NCBI RefSeq assembly: GCF_000166135.1
Contig: NC_014666.1
Span: 1,798,001-1,862,000 of the forward strand
Origin: Pseudofrankia inefficax
GTDB lineage: Bacteria > Actinomycetota > Actinomycetes > Frankiales > Frankiaceae
DNA length: 64,000 nt
Reading direction: 5' to 3'
Part shown: positions 54,094 through 62,361 of the stretch, piece by piece
Layout of the letters: the number at the start of each line of letters is the position of its first letter
Position numbering within the stretch: position 1 is the first letter of the stretch
Notes under the pieces: generated by a model
Database searches by the model: none
The model's input: the letters and a program-made list of their open reading frames with translations, nothing else
Told to the model about the DNA's origin: nothing
Position numbers and translations under genes: made by a program

Positions 54094-54294
54094 CTAGTAA
54101 CGGATTGGTAGCGTGCGCAGGAATCCGTGAATCTGCGTGAGGACGGCCGCGATGGTCGGCACGAACCCGGAGCCGGCCCAGTACCAGCCGAGCAGAATGC
54201 ACACCACGGGAACCAGGCTCCGGGTTCGGGTTCGCGGTGCGATCAGCGCGACCAACAGCAGTGCCCCAAGGAGAATGACGATGGTGATCTCCAT
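54094..54294 (-). CDS. small Spd-like membrane protein (66 aa)
   Basis: The product has two membrane helices (MEITIVILLGALLLVALI, then VVCILLGWYWAGSGFVPTI), with a soluble C-terminus. Size, topology and position match the Spd-type spread proteins of actinobacterial conjugative elements. It ends just before a strong hairpin that separates it from the transfer ATPase. Confidence 0.7.
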   Translation of the reverse strand: MEITIVILLGALLLVALIAPRTRTRSLVPVVCILLGWYWAGSGFVPTIAAVLTQIHGFLRTLPIRY

Positions 54295-54300
54295 GACGGG

Positions 54301-54660
54301 TCAGGCCTCGCTGTCGTCGTAGTCGTCGCCGTGGTCGTAGTCGCGGATGTCGGGGCCGAGGTCTTCCTGTAGGTCCGGAGGGATCTCAATGCCGGCGACC
54401 GCAGCCCACGTCCGGTAGGTCGCGGCCCACTCATGGCGGGTCTTTTCGCGGTAGCGGTGAATGAATGTGATGGCCTCGTCGACCAGTTCGGCCGCCTCCT
54501 GGTCGTATTCGGGGAGAGCCGCGAGCGCGCGGTGCAGGACGTCTGTAGCGTCGTAGGTCGCGATGTGGTCGGCGTAGGCCTGATCGGCGCGCAGCGCGAG
54601 ATCGTCCAAGGTCAGCGACCCGTAGCCGATCAAGGGCGTGCTGCTATCAATGCGGATCAT
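54301..54660 (-). CDS. hypothetical protein of the transfer operon, 119 aa
   Basis: This acidic, helical protein (LGSL-free N-terminus MIRIDSSTPLIGYGSLTLD, then YDQEAAELVDEAITFIHRYR) ends in an Asp-rich tail. Only 6 bp separate it from the next gene, so it is cotranscribed with the Spd-like genes. An AGGAGA-like RBS precedes the ATG. No family is recognised. Confidence 0.65.
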   Translation of the reverse strand: MIRIDSSTPLIGYGSLTLDDLALRADQAYADHIATYDATDVLHRALAALPEYDQEAAELVDEAITFIHRYREKTRHEWAATYRTWAAVAGIEIPPDLQEDLGPDIRDYDHGDDYDDSEA

Positions 54661-54696
54661 GAAAGGTTCTCCTTCAAAGCGGGAGAGGGAATGCAG

Positions 54697-54939
54697 CTAG
54701 CGAGACGTCGCGGTCAGAAGTAGCGGAGTGAATCGCGCGGCCGAGGCGAACAGCCAGACGAGGCAGACCCACGCCCTTACCGAGGCGCGGAGCGGCTTCG
54801 CTCCAGACCCCATCAGACCTAGGAGAAGGACGGTTTCGAGTAGCCACCATGCGGCGTCGTAGGAGAGTAGGAAGGCGCCGGAGTCCGGGCCTGTCGCGGG
54901 CCTGGAGAAAACTGGATTGAGGCCGATGGCGAGGCTCAC
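54697..54939 (-). CDS. small membrane protein of the transfer operon, 80 aa
   Basis: The frame from GTG 54939 (VSLAIGLNPVFS) has two hydrophobic segments (AWWLLETVLLLGLMG and VRAWVCLVWLFASAA). The GTG overlaps the stop of the 65-aa protein gene (GTGA), so translation is coupled. Longer frames upstream exist but would run through the whole previous gene. Confidence 0.6.
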   Translation of the reverse strand: MSLAIGLNPVFSRPATGPDSGAFLLSYDAAWWLLETVLLLGLMGSGAKPLRASVRAWVCLVWLFASAARFTPLLLTATSR

Positions 54940-55133
54940 CGGTCTCGGCCGCGGTGGACAAGGAAGACGGCGCCGTAGGCTAGGCCGGCGACGATCAGGA
55001 AGGGGCCGACGGCCGACAGGAGATGGCCGGCCACGTAGGACAGGCCGAACAATGCGAGGTACAGGGCTGAGACCGCCAGTGACCAGCGGAACAGCCGCGA
55101 CAACAACGAGGGCCGGTAGACGAATCGAGGCAT
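54936..55133 (-). CDS. small Spd-like membrane protein (65 aa)
   Basis: The product reads MPRFVYRPSLLSRLFRWS followed by two membrane helices (LAVSALYLALFGLSYVAG, FLIVAGLAYGAVFLV) and a basic tail. It is the first gene of the minus-strand spd-tra run and is coupled to the next by a 4-base overlap. Confidence 0.7.
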   Translation of the reverse strand: MPRFVYRPSLLSRLFRWSLAVSALYLALFGLSYVAGHLLSAVGPFLIVAGLAYGAVFLVHRGRDR

Positions 55134-55762
55134 GGAGACTCCAGGCGTTATTGGCGAGAGGGGCGCCTCCGACTACTTCCCGGGGCGCGTTGGCATCGCC
55201 AGTATTGGCCTCGCGGCGCAGGGGTTTTGCCCCCAATATCGGTCAGTGATATGCGCCGATACACGGCGGGTCGTTGCGTTCGGATTGGGCGGCACAGTGA
55301 CCACGCGTCAGGGCATCGCCGTGGCACGAAACATGGCAGCGGATCGGTTACAGATCCGAGCCGACCGCCCGCAAGCAGCGCGCGGAGCTGCGTGTTCAGG
55401 AGTTCTCATAGGCCCTCGTCGCGCCTCTCGCGTCCCCGGCCAGGGTGCGCCTGCCACCGATCAGCCTCGGTCGTGACCAAGACCGCCGCGCCTACTGCGC
55501 GAGGGCCCACCAGATCCGCTGCACCGACGCGCGTCCCGTCCTACTTCGGCGGGCCCGCTTCCTCTCGACCGCCGAACGGCCGTCAGCGGCGGCTTCGGGC
55601 AGTCATCGACAGCTAGTGGACACAAACGCAGCAGAAAAGGACAAAGCATGAGATAGTTGTCGACGTTGCCCAGCGAGTACCCCGCAAGGGCAACACCAGA
55701 CACCGAAGGAGGAACTGCGGCGGGGGACGCGGGGGCCTACACAGGCCCACGCCGAACGCCAC
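55134..55762. other. regulatory region between divergent element operons
   Basis: About 630 bp with no convincing gene. Near 55140-55260 the related sequences GCCAGTATTGGCC and CCCCAATATCGGT lie close together and may be operator half-sites. A frame ending TWQRIGYRSEPTARKQRAEL at about 55410 resembles the end of a short basic protein but has no start. Confidence 0.35.
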
Positions 55763-56149
55763 ATGCACACCCACGACAGGCCGGACGTCGAGACGGTCGA
55801 AACGCTCCTCGGCAAGGCCCGGCGCCACGGCGCCGGAGCCGCCGAGCTGGCACGACACAGACCCGACCTGGTCGACCTGCTCACCCCGCCCGACGGGACC
55901 AGCCCGAAAACACGGGCCTTACTCGCCGAGCGGATCATCAGGGCCGCGATCGACCGGCTCGACCCGCCAGCGGACAGCGCCATGAGGGCTCTGTTCGGCC
56001 TGACGGCCGAGACCCGGCGCAGGAGCGTCGCCTACCGCCGAGACGAGGCGGCGCGCCTCATATGCCTCACTCCCGGCGCCTTCCGGCGTCCCAACCGGGA
56101 GGGCTCCATGATCCTCGACATCGCCTTCGAGATCGTGACCGCGGAGTGA
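55763..56149 (+). CDS. hypothetical protein of the second element, 128 aa
   Basis: This all-helical soluble protein (VETVETLLGKARRHGAGAAE, then LLAERIIRAAIDRLDPP, then TRRRSVAYRRDEAARLIC) is divergent from the spd-tra operon. Its C-terminal half has a DNA-binding look, but no clear HTH is visible. It ends 121 bp before the operator of the next gene. Function unknown; a regulator of transfer or replication is a guess. Confidence 0.55.
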   Translation: MHTHDRPDVETVETLLGKARRHGAGAAELARHRPDLVDLLTPPDGTSPKTRALLAERIIRAAIDRLDPPADSAMRALFGLTAETRRRSVAYRRDEAARLICLTPGAFRRPNREGSMILDIAFEIVTAE

Positions 56150-56255
56150 CCTCGGCAGTAGCGGCGAGAAGTGGGCCGCGCGGAGCAACCAGCCGCGCGG
56201 CCCACACACGTTCGCGGGTAACCCGAGAGATTCCGCCCCGAGGCCCGTTCCCGCC

Positions 56256-56271
56256 CGTTACGATCGTAACG
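56256..56271. promoter_or_regulatory. 16-bp palindrome overlapping the start codon
   Basis: The perfect palindrome CGTTACGATCGTAACG ends on the first base of the GTG start of the following gene. Its right half, GATCGTAACG, recurs four times within that gene and a degenerate fifth copy follows. Binding here would block initiation or transcription, which fits autorepression. Confidence 0.65.
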
Positions 56272-57347
56272 TGACGATCGATACTGCCTGCCGGTGCGGC
56301 TGCGGTGCCCTTGTGCCTGCGGCGCCCGCCCGCGGTGGCCGGTCCCCGGCATGGGCCACGAACGCGTGCCGTCAACGGGCGTACCGGCGCCGGACGGCCG
56401 CCCTTTCCACCGGCCCGGTAGATCCACCGAGCGTCGCTCCGTTGCTCGCAGCGATCCGTGACCTTGCCGGACTCCTTGACGGCGGCCAGGCGCCCACCGC
56501 CGACCAGGCTGCCGCCGTGGCCGACGGAGCTAACGCACTTCTCACCCGCGCGGGAACGTCCGCCCGCATCAAGGTGGCGTCCGATCGTAACGAGACGATC
56601 GAAACGAGCAGCTCAGGCCATAGCGCGAGCCGTCCGCGGCGTGCGCCGGCCGCTGCTCCGGCCGATCGTAACGAGACGACTGAGCCGGGCGGTCCGGCCC
56701 ACAGTGCGAGCCGGGCCGAGCCGGGCCCAGTCGCTCTGGCGGCCGATCGTAACGAGACAACCGACACGGCGGCCCCGCGCGCGAGTCGCCGTGCGCGTGC
56801 CCTGATCACTCCACCGGCCGATCGTAACGAGACGACCGAAACGAGCGCCCCGGCTAAGGGCGTGAACCGTCCCGAACCCGTGCCAGCGTCCGATCGTCAC
56901 GGGACAAACGAACTGGTAGACGCGATGCGCGCAAACAGGGCCGCTCTTGAAGCCGCTGTGCGGGCAGTTCGGACCGCGCCCCCGGATGCGGTACCCGCGT
57001 TCGTGCGAGCGAGTGACGGCGGGTGGACGGTCGTGATGGGCGACGTCCCGATCGGAGTGCTACAGCCGACCTACGGGGTTCGGAGTCGCTCGGGCTGGGA
57101 AGCCCGCGACATCGCATCGATGGTGCCCCGCGGCCAGCATCCAACCCGGGCAGGCGCCGCTCTGCTGCTCGCCGATTCCCTGCTCAGGAGGCCCGACATC
57201 GCCGGTCGTCCCGACGACGTCGCGGAGGCCACCGTCCGGGCGTGGCGGGAGACCGGAGAGACATGGGCTCAGATCGGCGCCCGGGTCGGCTTGTCCAGTC
57301 GCGCGGCATCGAAGCGGTGGGGTCAGACGGCCGCTCATCGCGGCTAA
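56271..57347 (+). CDS. zinc-finger/HTH protein with five internal DRNET repeats
   Basis: The 358-residue product starts with a CxCxC...C finger (Cys7, 9, 11, 33) followed by NACRQRAYRRR, a motif common in actinobacterial element proteins. Residues about 105-210 contain five tandem units of 24-27 residues that each begin DRNET-(T/I)-E, the last degenerate (DRHGTNEL). The C-terminal 130 residues include an HTH (VRAWRETGETWAQIGARVGL, then SSRAASKRW). The DNA for each repeat begins with GATCGTAACGAGAC, that is, half of the operator at the start codon. Candidate roles are copy or replication control, or a repressor of element transfer. Confidence 0.7.
   Translation: MTIDTACRCGCGALVPAAPARGGRSPAWATNACRQRAYRRRTAALSTGPVDPPSVAPLLAAIRDLAGLLDGGQAPTADQAAAVADGANALLTRAGTSARIKVASDRNETIETSSSGHSASRPRRAPAAAPADRNETTEPGGPAHSASRAEPGPVALAADRNETTDTAAPRASRRARALITPPADRNETTETSAPAKGVNRPEPVPASDRHGTNELVDAMRANRAALEAAVRAVRTAPPDAVPAFVRASDGGWTVVMGDVPIGVLQPTYGVRSRSGWEARDIASMVPRGQHPTRAGAALLLADSLLRRPDIAGRPDDVAEATVRAWRETGETWAQIGARVGLSSRAASKRWGQTAAHRG
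56583..56907 (+). repeat. five spaced copies of GATCGTAACGAGAC inside the reading frame
   Basis: Copies lie at 56583, 56664, 56745, 56820 and 56892 (spacings 81, 81, 75 and 72). The first, second and fourth are identical over 16 bases (GATCGTAACGAGACGA), the third differs at one base, and the fifth reads GATCGTCACGGGACAA. All spacings are multiples of three, consistent with repeat expansion at protein level. The match to the upstream palindrome suggests the sites are also bound by a protein. Confidence 0.75.
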
Positions 57348-57411
57348 CAGTCGGACGATGGCCGCCGACGGGCGATGCGAACGCTTGCGAGCGGCTCGCG
57401 CTCGGCATCGG

Positions 57412-58545
57412 TCAACCTGCGAAGACGGCGAGCGCGTGTGCGGCGTCGCGGAGCGACCGAGGCGCGGCCGGTGAGCGCTTGACCGTGTCGGCCAGGCGGA
57501 CGATGCGGACGTTCAATCGCCCCGAGTGGCTGTCGTCCGCGGCGTCGACAATGTCTCGCACCGTGCCTTCCGCATCCCGCCATGCCCCCGCGAGAACCTG
57601 GCTCAGCGCGAGATTTGGGAGCGTCAGAGAGCAATACAGACTGTCGGGCCGCGTTTCGAGGTACTCCCGAAAGGCCCTGATGGCCAACTCGTGCTCGTCA
57701 AGATCCTTCAGCAGAAGTGCCTTTTGAAGTTCCATCTGCTCGTCGTCCAGCCACCACACCCAGTAAGGATCCGAATCGCGCACCCCGTCGCCGAACTCGG
57801 CGACGGCTCGTTGCCAAACTCTCCTCGACTCGTGGTCGCCGCGTGCCGCGAGCGCACGCGCTTCACGCACGTGGAACATCGCGGACAGCCGTGGTGAGAG
57901 CGGCTGGTCCAGGACGCCGCGCGCCAGATAGAGCGCTTCGGTGGCCCTGCCGGTCTCACACAGGTGCATGGATTCGTTCTGCAGAACGAATATCTCCATA
58001 CCGTGGTCACCGGCGACCGCCGCGTGGTGGAGTGCTCGGCTGTTGGCGTGGTCCACATCAGTCGGCCGCGCGGCATCGACCAGGAGCCAGCCTGAGATCT
58101 CGAACAGCTCAGCGGCGACCGCGTGGGCTTCGGACTTGTAGCCGGGGCGGACACCTGCGTCGGTTATCCGGCGTTCGAATGCGCGGGCGGAGTCGACGGC
58201 AAGGTCCGCGATGCGGGTTCCTCCGAACGTGCGCTCCATGGCAAGCAGCTGTTTCACCCGGTCACGCGCACGTTCGGTGTGAAGGGGACCGACCGGCTCT
58301 GTCGGGCCGACCTGCACAGGATCATGAACCTTCTCGGGCTCGTCGCCGTTGAGAAGATGATCTAGATCATCGAGCGATATTTGGAGGATCTCGGCCAGTG
58401 GCGCGCGGGTCGCGGGCTGCGGCGCTACCTCGCCGCGTTCCCACCGGGCGACTGTCGACCGGGCGGTTTCCAGCGCCTCGGCGAGGCCCTCCTGCGAGAG
58501 ACCGACAGCTTTGCGCCGGGCGGCAAGTCCGGGGCGCTTCTCCAT
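57412..58545 (-). CDS. XRE-family regulator with TPR-like C-terminus
   Basis: The 377-residue regulator starts with a Cro/CI HTH (LAARRKAVGLSQEGLAEALE, then TARSTVARWERGEVAPQPAT, residues 6-55). A linker and a helical TPR-like domain follow (AAELFEISGWLLVDAARPTD, LALSQVLAGAWRDAEGTV). It is convergent to the DRNET-repeat gene with a 64-bp gap and divergent from the 169-residue gene at 58728. Such regulators often control morphological or secondary-metabolic genes; its target here is not readable. Confidence 0.85.
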   Translation of the reverse strand: MEKRPGLAARRKAVGLSQEGLAEALETARSTVARWERGEVAPQPATRAPLAEILQISLDDLDHLLNGDEPEKVHDPVQVGPTEPVGPLHTERARDRVKQLLAMERTFGGTRIADLAVDSARAFERRITDAGVRPGYKSEAHAVAAELFEISGWLLVDAARPTDVDHANSRALHHAAVAGDHGMEIFVLQNESMHLCETGRATEALYLARGVLDQPLSPRLSAMFHVREARALAARGDHESRRVWQRAVAEFGDGVRDSDPYWVWWLDDEQMELQKALLLKDLDEHELAIRAFREYLETRPDSLYCSLTLPNLALSQVLAGAWRDAEGTVRDIVDAADDSHSGRLNVRIVRLADTVKRSPAAPRSLRDAAHALAVFAG

Positions 58546-58727
58546 GAGTCAATTCTGCGCCATCGGGCCGGCACGTTTTCGGACTGTTGCGTCGACATCT
58601 GGCGCGTCACTCTTGCCGTGGCTCCCGGGCCGGCTGTCCCCCAAGCCGGTCCGGGACGACCGCAAAACGACCAGAGACCTCCCCAGACCATGTCACGGGC
58701 GAGGTCCGAGCGACGGGAGGACCGGCG

Positions 58728-59237
58728 GTGACAGTGGTGGAAGGCGTGAGCGGCCTCGTGATCGGCCGTGGTGGCGCAGCGGCGATCGGCCGATGGCTCC
58801 GCCGCTCCCGGCGCGGGCGCCACCAACTCGGCCCGCGGACGATGGCGTTGGTTGACCGCGGCGACGGTCCGCGGGCCACGTGGGTACGCCTTTACCGCGC
58901 AGCTTCTCCCCACGACCCGAACGACGCCGCCGCGGTGCAGGCTGGCGACGCCAGCGGTCCGGAGCCCGAGGCGCCCGGCTTTGGACCGTCCGAGTCCCAG
59001 CCATGCCGTGTGAAGGCTGCCGTTGGTGGGCCGGCGGTGACCGTGACCATCTGGCCGGGCCAGCGCCCGGACGATCTCATCGATCAACTCGCGCGAGTCT
59101 CCGACGGCATGGAATTCGTCGAGGTGTTCGGCGACCGCAGCCTCGTCCTCGTCTACGGACCAACCGGCGTTCCACCGACGCGACGATCGATGCTGCGCGC
59201 GGTCGTCGCCTCGCTCGGCCCAGATGACGACGGATAA
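58728..59237 (+). CDS. hypothetical protein, 169 aa
   Basis: From GTG 58728, preceded by GGGAGG, the product has a Gly-rich basic N-terminal part (GLVIGRGGAAAIGRWLRRSR) and a C-terminal block (PAVTVTIWPGQRPDDLIDQL, then FVEVFGDRSLVLVYGPTGVP). I recognise no family. It probably belongs with the regulator from which it diverges, a common arrangement for small effectors under XRE/TPR control in Streptomyces-type genomes; this is by analogy only. Confidence 0.55.
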   Translation: MTVVEGVSGLVIGRGGAAAIGRWLRRSRRGRHQLGPRTMALVDRGDGPRATWVRLYRAASPHDPNDAAAVQAGDASGPEPEAPGFGPSESQPCRVKAAVGGPAVTVTIWPGQRPDDLIDQLARVSDGMEFVEVFGDRSLVLVYGPTGVPPTRRSMLRAVVASLGPDDDG

Positions 59238-59328
59238 CCGTCACCCACCACTCAATCTGTCGACCGGGTCGCCCGGTCGTGAACAGGGCAGATCTCGATC
59301 AAACGTAAGCCATCGAAGGGAATTTGAA

Positions 59329-59529
59329 ATGATCGGAGAGATCCAGGTTGAAATCACAGCCAAGATCACAGTAGCCGTAAACAAATGGGCCCACGCCTTT
59401 GAGATTCCCCTAGCCGCCGACGCCGTTGCGGCAAGTATAGTGTCCTACTACTCGAACGTCATCGCGGAGGCAAACCTGCGGGCTCCGGGAGTCTGCGCCA
59501 TCAGTAGCCAGGTTCACAGAGAAGCATAA
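59329..59529 (+). CDS. small hypothetical protein, 66 aa
   Basis: From ATG 59329, preceded by GAAGGGA, the product reads MIGEIQVEITAKITVAVNKW, then AADAVAASIVSYYSNVI. Its base composition is lower in GC than that of the neighbours. I recognise no family. It follows the 169-residue protein by 91 bp on the same strand. A GTG-type start 105 bp upstream exists but has no RBS. Confidence 0.55.
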   Translation: MIGEIQVEITAKITVAVNKWAHAFEIPLAADAVAASIVSYYSNVIAEANLRAPGVCAISSQVHREA

Positions 59530-59661
59530 GACCGCTCCGAATCCCACTACCAGTGCTTGCGGGCTGCTTGCAGAAGTTAGCACCGGCGTCCAGGCGCGAC
59601 ATCGGCGAGTTGCCGAGTCAGCGTTCCGCTTCTGCAGCATTCGTTGACGACGAACCCGGAA

Positions 59662-61014
59662 TCAATGGCTGGGTTTTGATGCGCGGCGGATCTGGAGACG
59701 CTCCAACAGGAAGAGGATCGCGAAGACAGTTCCGGCCGCCAAGATCAGGCCAAGAACCGCAAGGTACATGTCGTGGTAGTGGGACCAGTCGAACATGGAC
59801 CTGTTGCCGTCGACCTGCGTGTAGTTGCCGCCGAAGAAGCCGAGGATGATTCCGATCGGAACGGCGATCGTGGACAGAAGGCCGATCGTCACGCCGTAGC
59901 GCAGTCTGCGCAGGTCCTGGCGCTGGGCATCCAGGGCCGTCTGGGAGCCCTCCTCGGCGGCCAGGACCGACGTGGCGCGGGCGAGCATCGTCGACACGGT
60001 CTCGATACTGTCGCGCAGCCCCGTACAGGCCACGAGTTGGCGATGAAAGTTCTCGACCCGCAGTGCTGGAACCAGGATCCCGATCTCGCACGCAGCTTCC
60101 ACGCCGAACGTCAGAGCCAGCTCCTGCTCGGCTAAGGTCTCGTGAAGCCGAGCCAACTCGGCCCGTCGCTCCGGCCTGCTCATCGTGGCTCGCGTCGTGC
60201 CGAGTTCGCGGACACGCAGCAAGGTCTCATAAGCAGCGAATCTGACCCGACGAATCTTGCACGACGCCGCGACAACCTGAACCGAGGACAGCAGCGCGCA
60301 GTTCTCGATGTAGTCCTGTTGCGCCGCCAACACAGAAACGTAGGCGCCGACAGCGGCCCCGCTGGTCGGCCGCCGGTTGAGTTCCGCCGGGTACTGGATC
60401 GATGAATACTGAGGGTTCGCGTCGAGGTCAGCTCGGTAGATGAGACGTTGAACCGAGTCCTCGGGCAGCGTGGCCGAGGTGAACACCATCTGGTGGCGCT
60501 GCGAGGTCAGCTCCAGCCGACTCCCGGCGCTGTGCCGGACCGCGGCGTCCACCCCATCGAGAAGATCGGCCGCCACCCCGTCGATCGGGCTGCCGCCGAT
60601 GGTCAAGTCGTCGTAGTAAAGATCCTCAAGAAATGGGATCAGTACCAACGGCTCGCAGTCGAGGTCGACGGACAGCACGGCCACGATGGGGCCAGCCTGG
60701 ACGTCGAACAGCCACAGTCGAGCCGCCCGGATCGTCGCCGCGGTTCCCCCGCCCCTCCGGAAGGCCAGCGTCGGCGGATCGAGATCGCGTACCGCCAGGA
60801 CACGGGGAAGTTGGCTGTCGGCATCGCGGTAGAACGCCGCAAGCCGACCCAACCGCAGGTACGTCTCCGGAAGCTGGCCGTCAGCGCGCAACAGGTCCGC
60901 AGTCTCGGCACTGGTCGCGATCACGATGGACAGCCGATGCGACGGCCGCGCCACGATCGGATCAAACGGCCGCGCGGAGCCCGCCGAAGCCGCGGCGCTC
61001 AATGAGCCCACCAC
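59662..61014 (-). CDS. CorA-like membrane protein with large soluble N-terminus
   Basis: The 450-residue product has a mostly soluble N-terminal 380 residues with a long helical segment. Two membrane helices follow at the end (TIGLLSTIAVPIGIILGFFG and MYLAVLGLILAAGTVFAIL), with a GGNYTQVDGNRSMFDW loop between them where CorA-type channels keep their GMN loop. The canonical GMN is missing, so Mg2+ selectivity is not expected. Its start overlaps the end of the APH-like kinase gene by 16 bp, so the two are coupled. Confidence 0.65.
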   Translation of the reverse strand: MVGSLSAAASAGSARPFDPIVARPSHRLSIVIATSAETADLLRADGQLPETYLRLGRLAAFYRDADSQLPRVLAVRDLDPPTLAFRRGGGTAATIRAARLWLFDVQAGPIVAVLSVDLDCEPLVLIPFLEDLYYDDLTIGGSPIDGVAADLLDGVDAAVRHSAGSRLELTSQRHQMVFTSATLPEDSVQRLIYRADLDANPQYSSIQYPAELNRRPTSGAAVGAYVSVLAAQQDYIENCALLSSVQVVAASCKIRRVRFAAYETLLRVRELGTTRATMSRPERRAELARLHETLAEQELALTFGVEAACEIGILVPALRVENFHRQLVACTGLRDSIETVSTMLARATSVLAAEEGSQTALDAQRQDLRRLRYGVTIGLLSTIAVPIGIILGFFGGNYTQVDGNRSMFDWSHYHDMYLAVLGLILAAGTVFAILFLLERLQIRRASKPSH

Positions 61015-61907
61015 CGGGTCGCAGGCGGACCGACCGACTCACCGATCGTCCCAACACGCAGCCTGATCTCATCGTCGATCACGGCCGAGGTCCCGTACTG
61101 CTGCAACAACCAACTGACCATGCCCAGCTCCCGCAGCCGAACCAGCGTCTCAACGTCCGGGGACGTCCGCAGATCAAAGCCATAGGCGGCGCAGAACTCC
61201 TGGTAGTCGGACTCGGCCAGCCCGAAGCGGCGCACCGTCACCAGGTTCGGGACCAGGTCCCACTCCCGCGGCCCACGACAGACCTGATCAAAGTCGATCA
61301 GGAGCAGACGTCGGCCCGGCAGGCACAGCACGTTGCCGTAGTGCATGTCCCCATGCATCACGCCGATCCCGAGCCGCGCCGACAGCCGGTCGACCGCCGT
61401 CTCCAGCGACGCGAGCAGGTCGACCAACGGCCCGGTCAACGATCGGTCGAATCCATCGCGCTCCGCCGCGGCCAACCTCGACCGAATCAACCCGAACGGC
61501 TCCCACTCGTCCAGGAGATCGGCCTCCGGCGCCGCAAGCTCATGGAACTGACGGACCAACCCGCCCAGCTCCGCGGCGCTCACCCGGCAGCCCTCATCCA
61601 CGTCATGCAACGTCCACAGCGTCACGACCCCGGTCGACGTCACGACCGGCTGCACCAGCTCCGTCAGGTCAGCAGGCTCCGAAACAGGCATCCCGCGCGC
61701 CGCGACCCGCCGGACGAACTCCACCGTCTGGGCGACGTGCGTTGGATCGGTAGATGGTCGAGCCACTCTGACAACCAGCCGCCGTTCGCGGAACGCGTAC
61801 AGCGCGTTCTCCCCGAACCGCAGCAACTCAAGATCCGGCGGATCCACACCCAGCCGCGCCAGCACATCGAACGCCGCCATCCGAGCGTCCGACTCCTTCC
61901 AAGCCAC
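60999..61907 (-). CDS. aminoglycoside-phosphotransferase-like kinase
   Basis: The 302-residue protein has the APH/choline-kinase fold. The ATP-binding lobe is LLRFGENALYAFRERRLVVR. The catalytic loop is GVMHGDMHYGNVL, with HGD-x(4)-N (residues near 190). The metal-binding motif is LLIDFDQVCRG. It phosphorylates a small molecule or protein hydroxyl; which one is not readable. It is the first gene of a two-gene unit with the CorA-like membrane protein. The distant homology makes antibiotic resistance a weak assumption. Confidence 0.85.
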   Translation of the reverse strand: MAWKESDARMAAFDVLARLGVDPPDLELLRFGENALYAFRERRLVVRVARPSTDPTHVAQTVEFVRRVAARGMPVSEPADLTELVQPVVTSTGVVTLWTLHDVDEGCRVSAAELGGLVRQFHELAAPEADLLDEWEPFGLIRSRLAAAERDGFDRSLTGPLVDLLASLETAVDRLSARLGIGVMHGDMHYGNVLCLPGRRLLLIDFDQVCRGPREWDLVPNLVTVRRFGLAESDYQEFCAAYGFDLRTSPDVETLVRLRELGMVSWLLQQYGTSAVIDDEIRLRVGTIGESVGPPATRWWAH

Positions 61908-62361
61908 AGAGCCAGCCCTACCTGTCAGACCACGACGCGATCGATGTCAAGGCTGTTGCCTCCGACAGCCCACTCGCCACTATCAAATCGACAACGACGT
62001 GCGCTCGCGCGATCAAAATCCTGGTCACGGTCACTCCCGAGCTGGCCCATCGGTCAGCCTAAGCGACTACGACCCGGCGGCGGGCCCGAAAGTCAGCTTC
62101 GCCAGGATGCGCGCCTTGCGCGGACTGCCGACTTGGGATGAAGCGTCGGCCACCTGGCAGCGGCGTCGCGGCTGCTGCACCTCGCGCTGGCTCGGGGTAC
62201 CTCGCATCGTCGCCCTGCCAAGACGTGCCCTACCCCGGCGGCCCTCATCCGTGATGTCGATACTGCAAAATCCTCGTGACGTCGACGCGTTCATTCACTA
62301 CTGTTCAGCAGGATCCTTGAAATCGGATGCCCGCAACTTCTGACATCGGAGGCGACTTGAT
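61908..62361. other. gene-free stretch before a lower-GC gene
   Basis: About 450 bp without a recognisable gene. The final bases supply an RBS-like GGAGGCGAC before the next start. Confidence 0.35.

Noticed and set aside
55445-55651. Plus-strand frame of 68 codons upstream of the 128-aa gene
   Set aside because: Basic composition only, no RBS and no conserved pattern; probably non-coding leader or a relic.
60633-62141. Plus-strand frame of 502 codons
   Set aside because: It is antisense to the APH-like and CorA-like genes, which carry clear kinase motifs and membrane helices.
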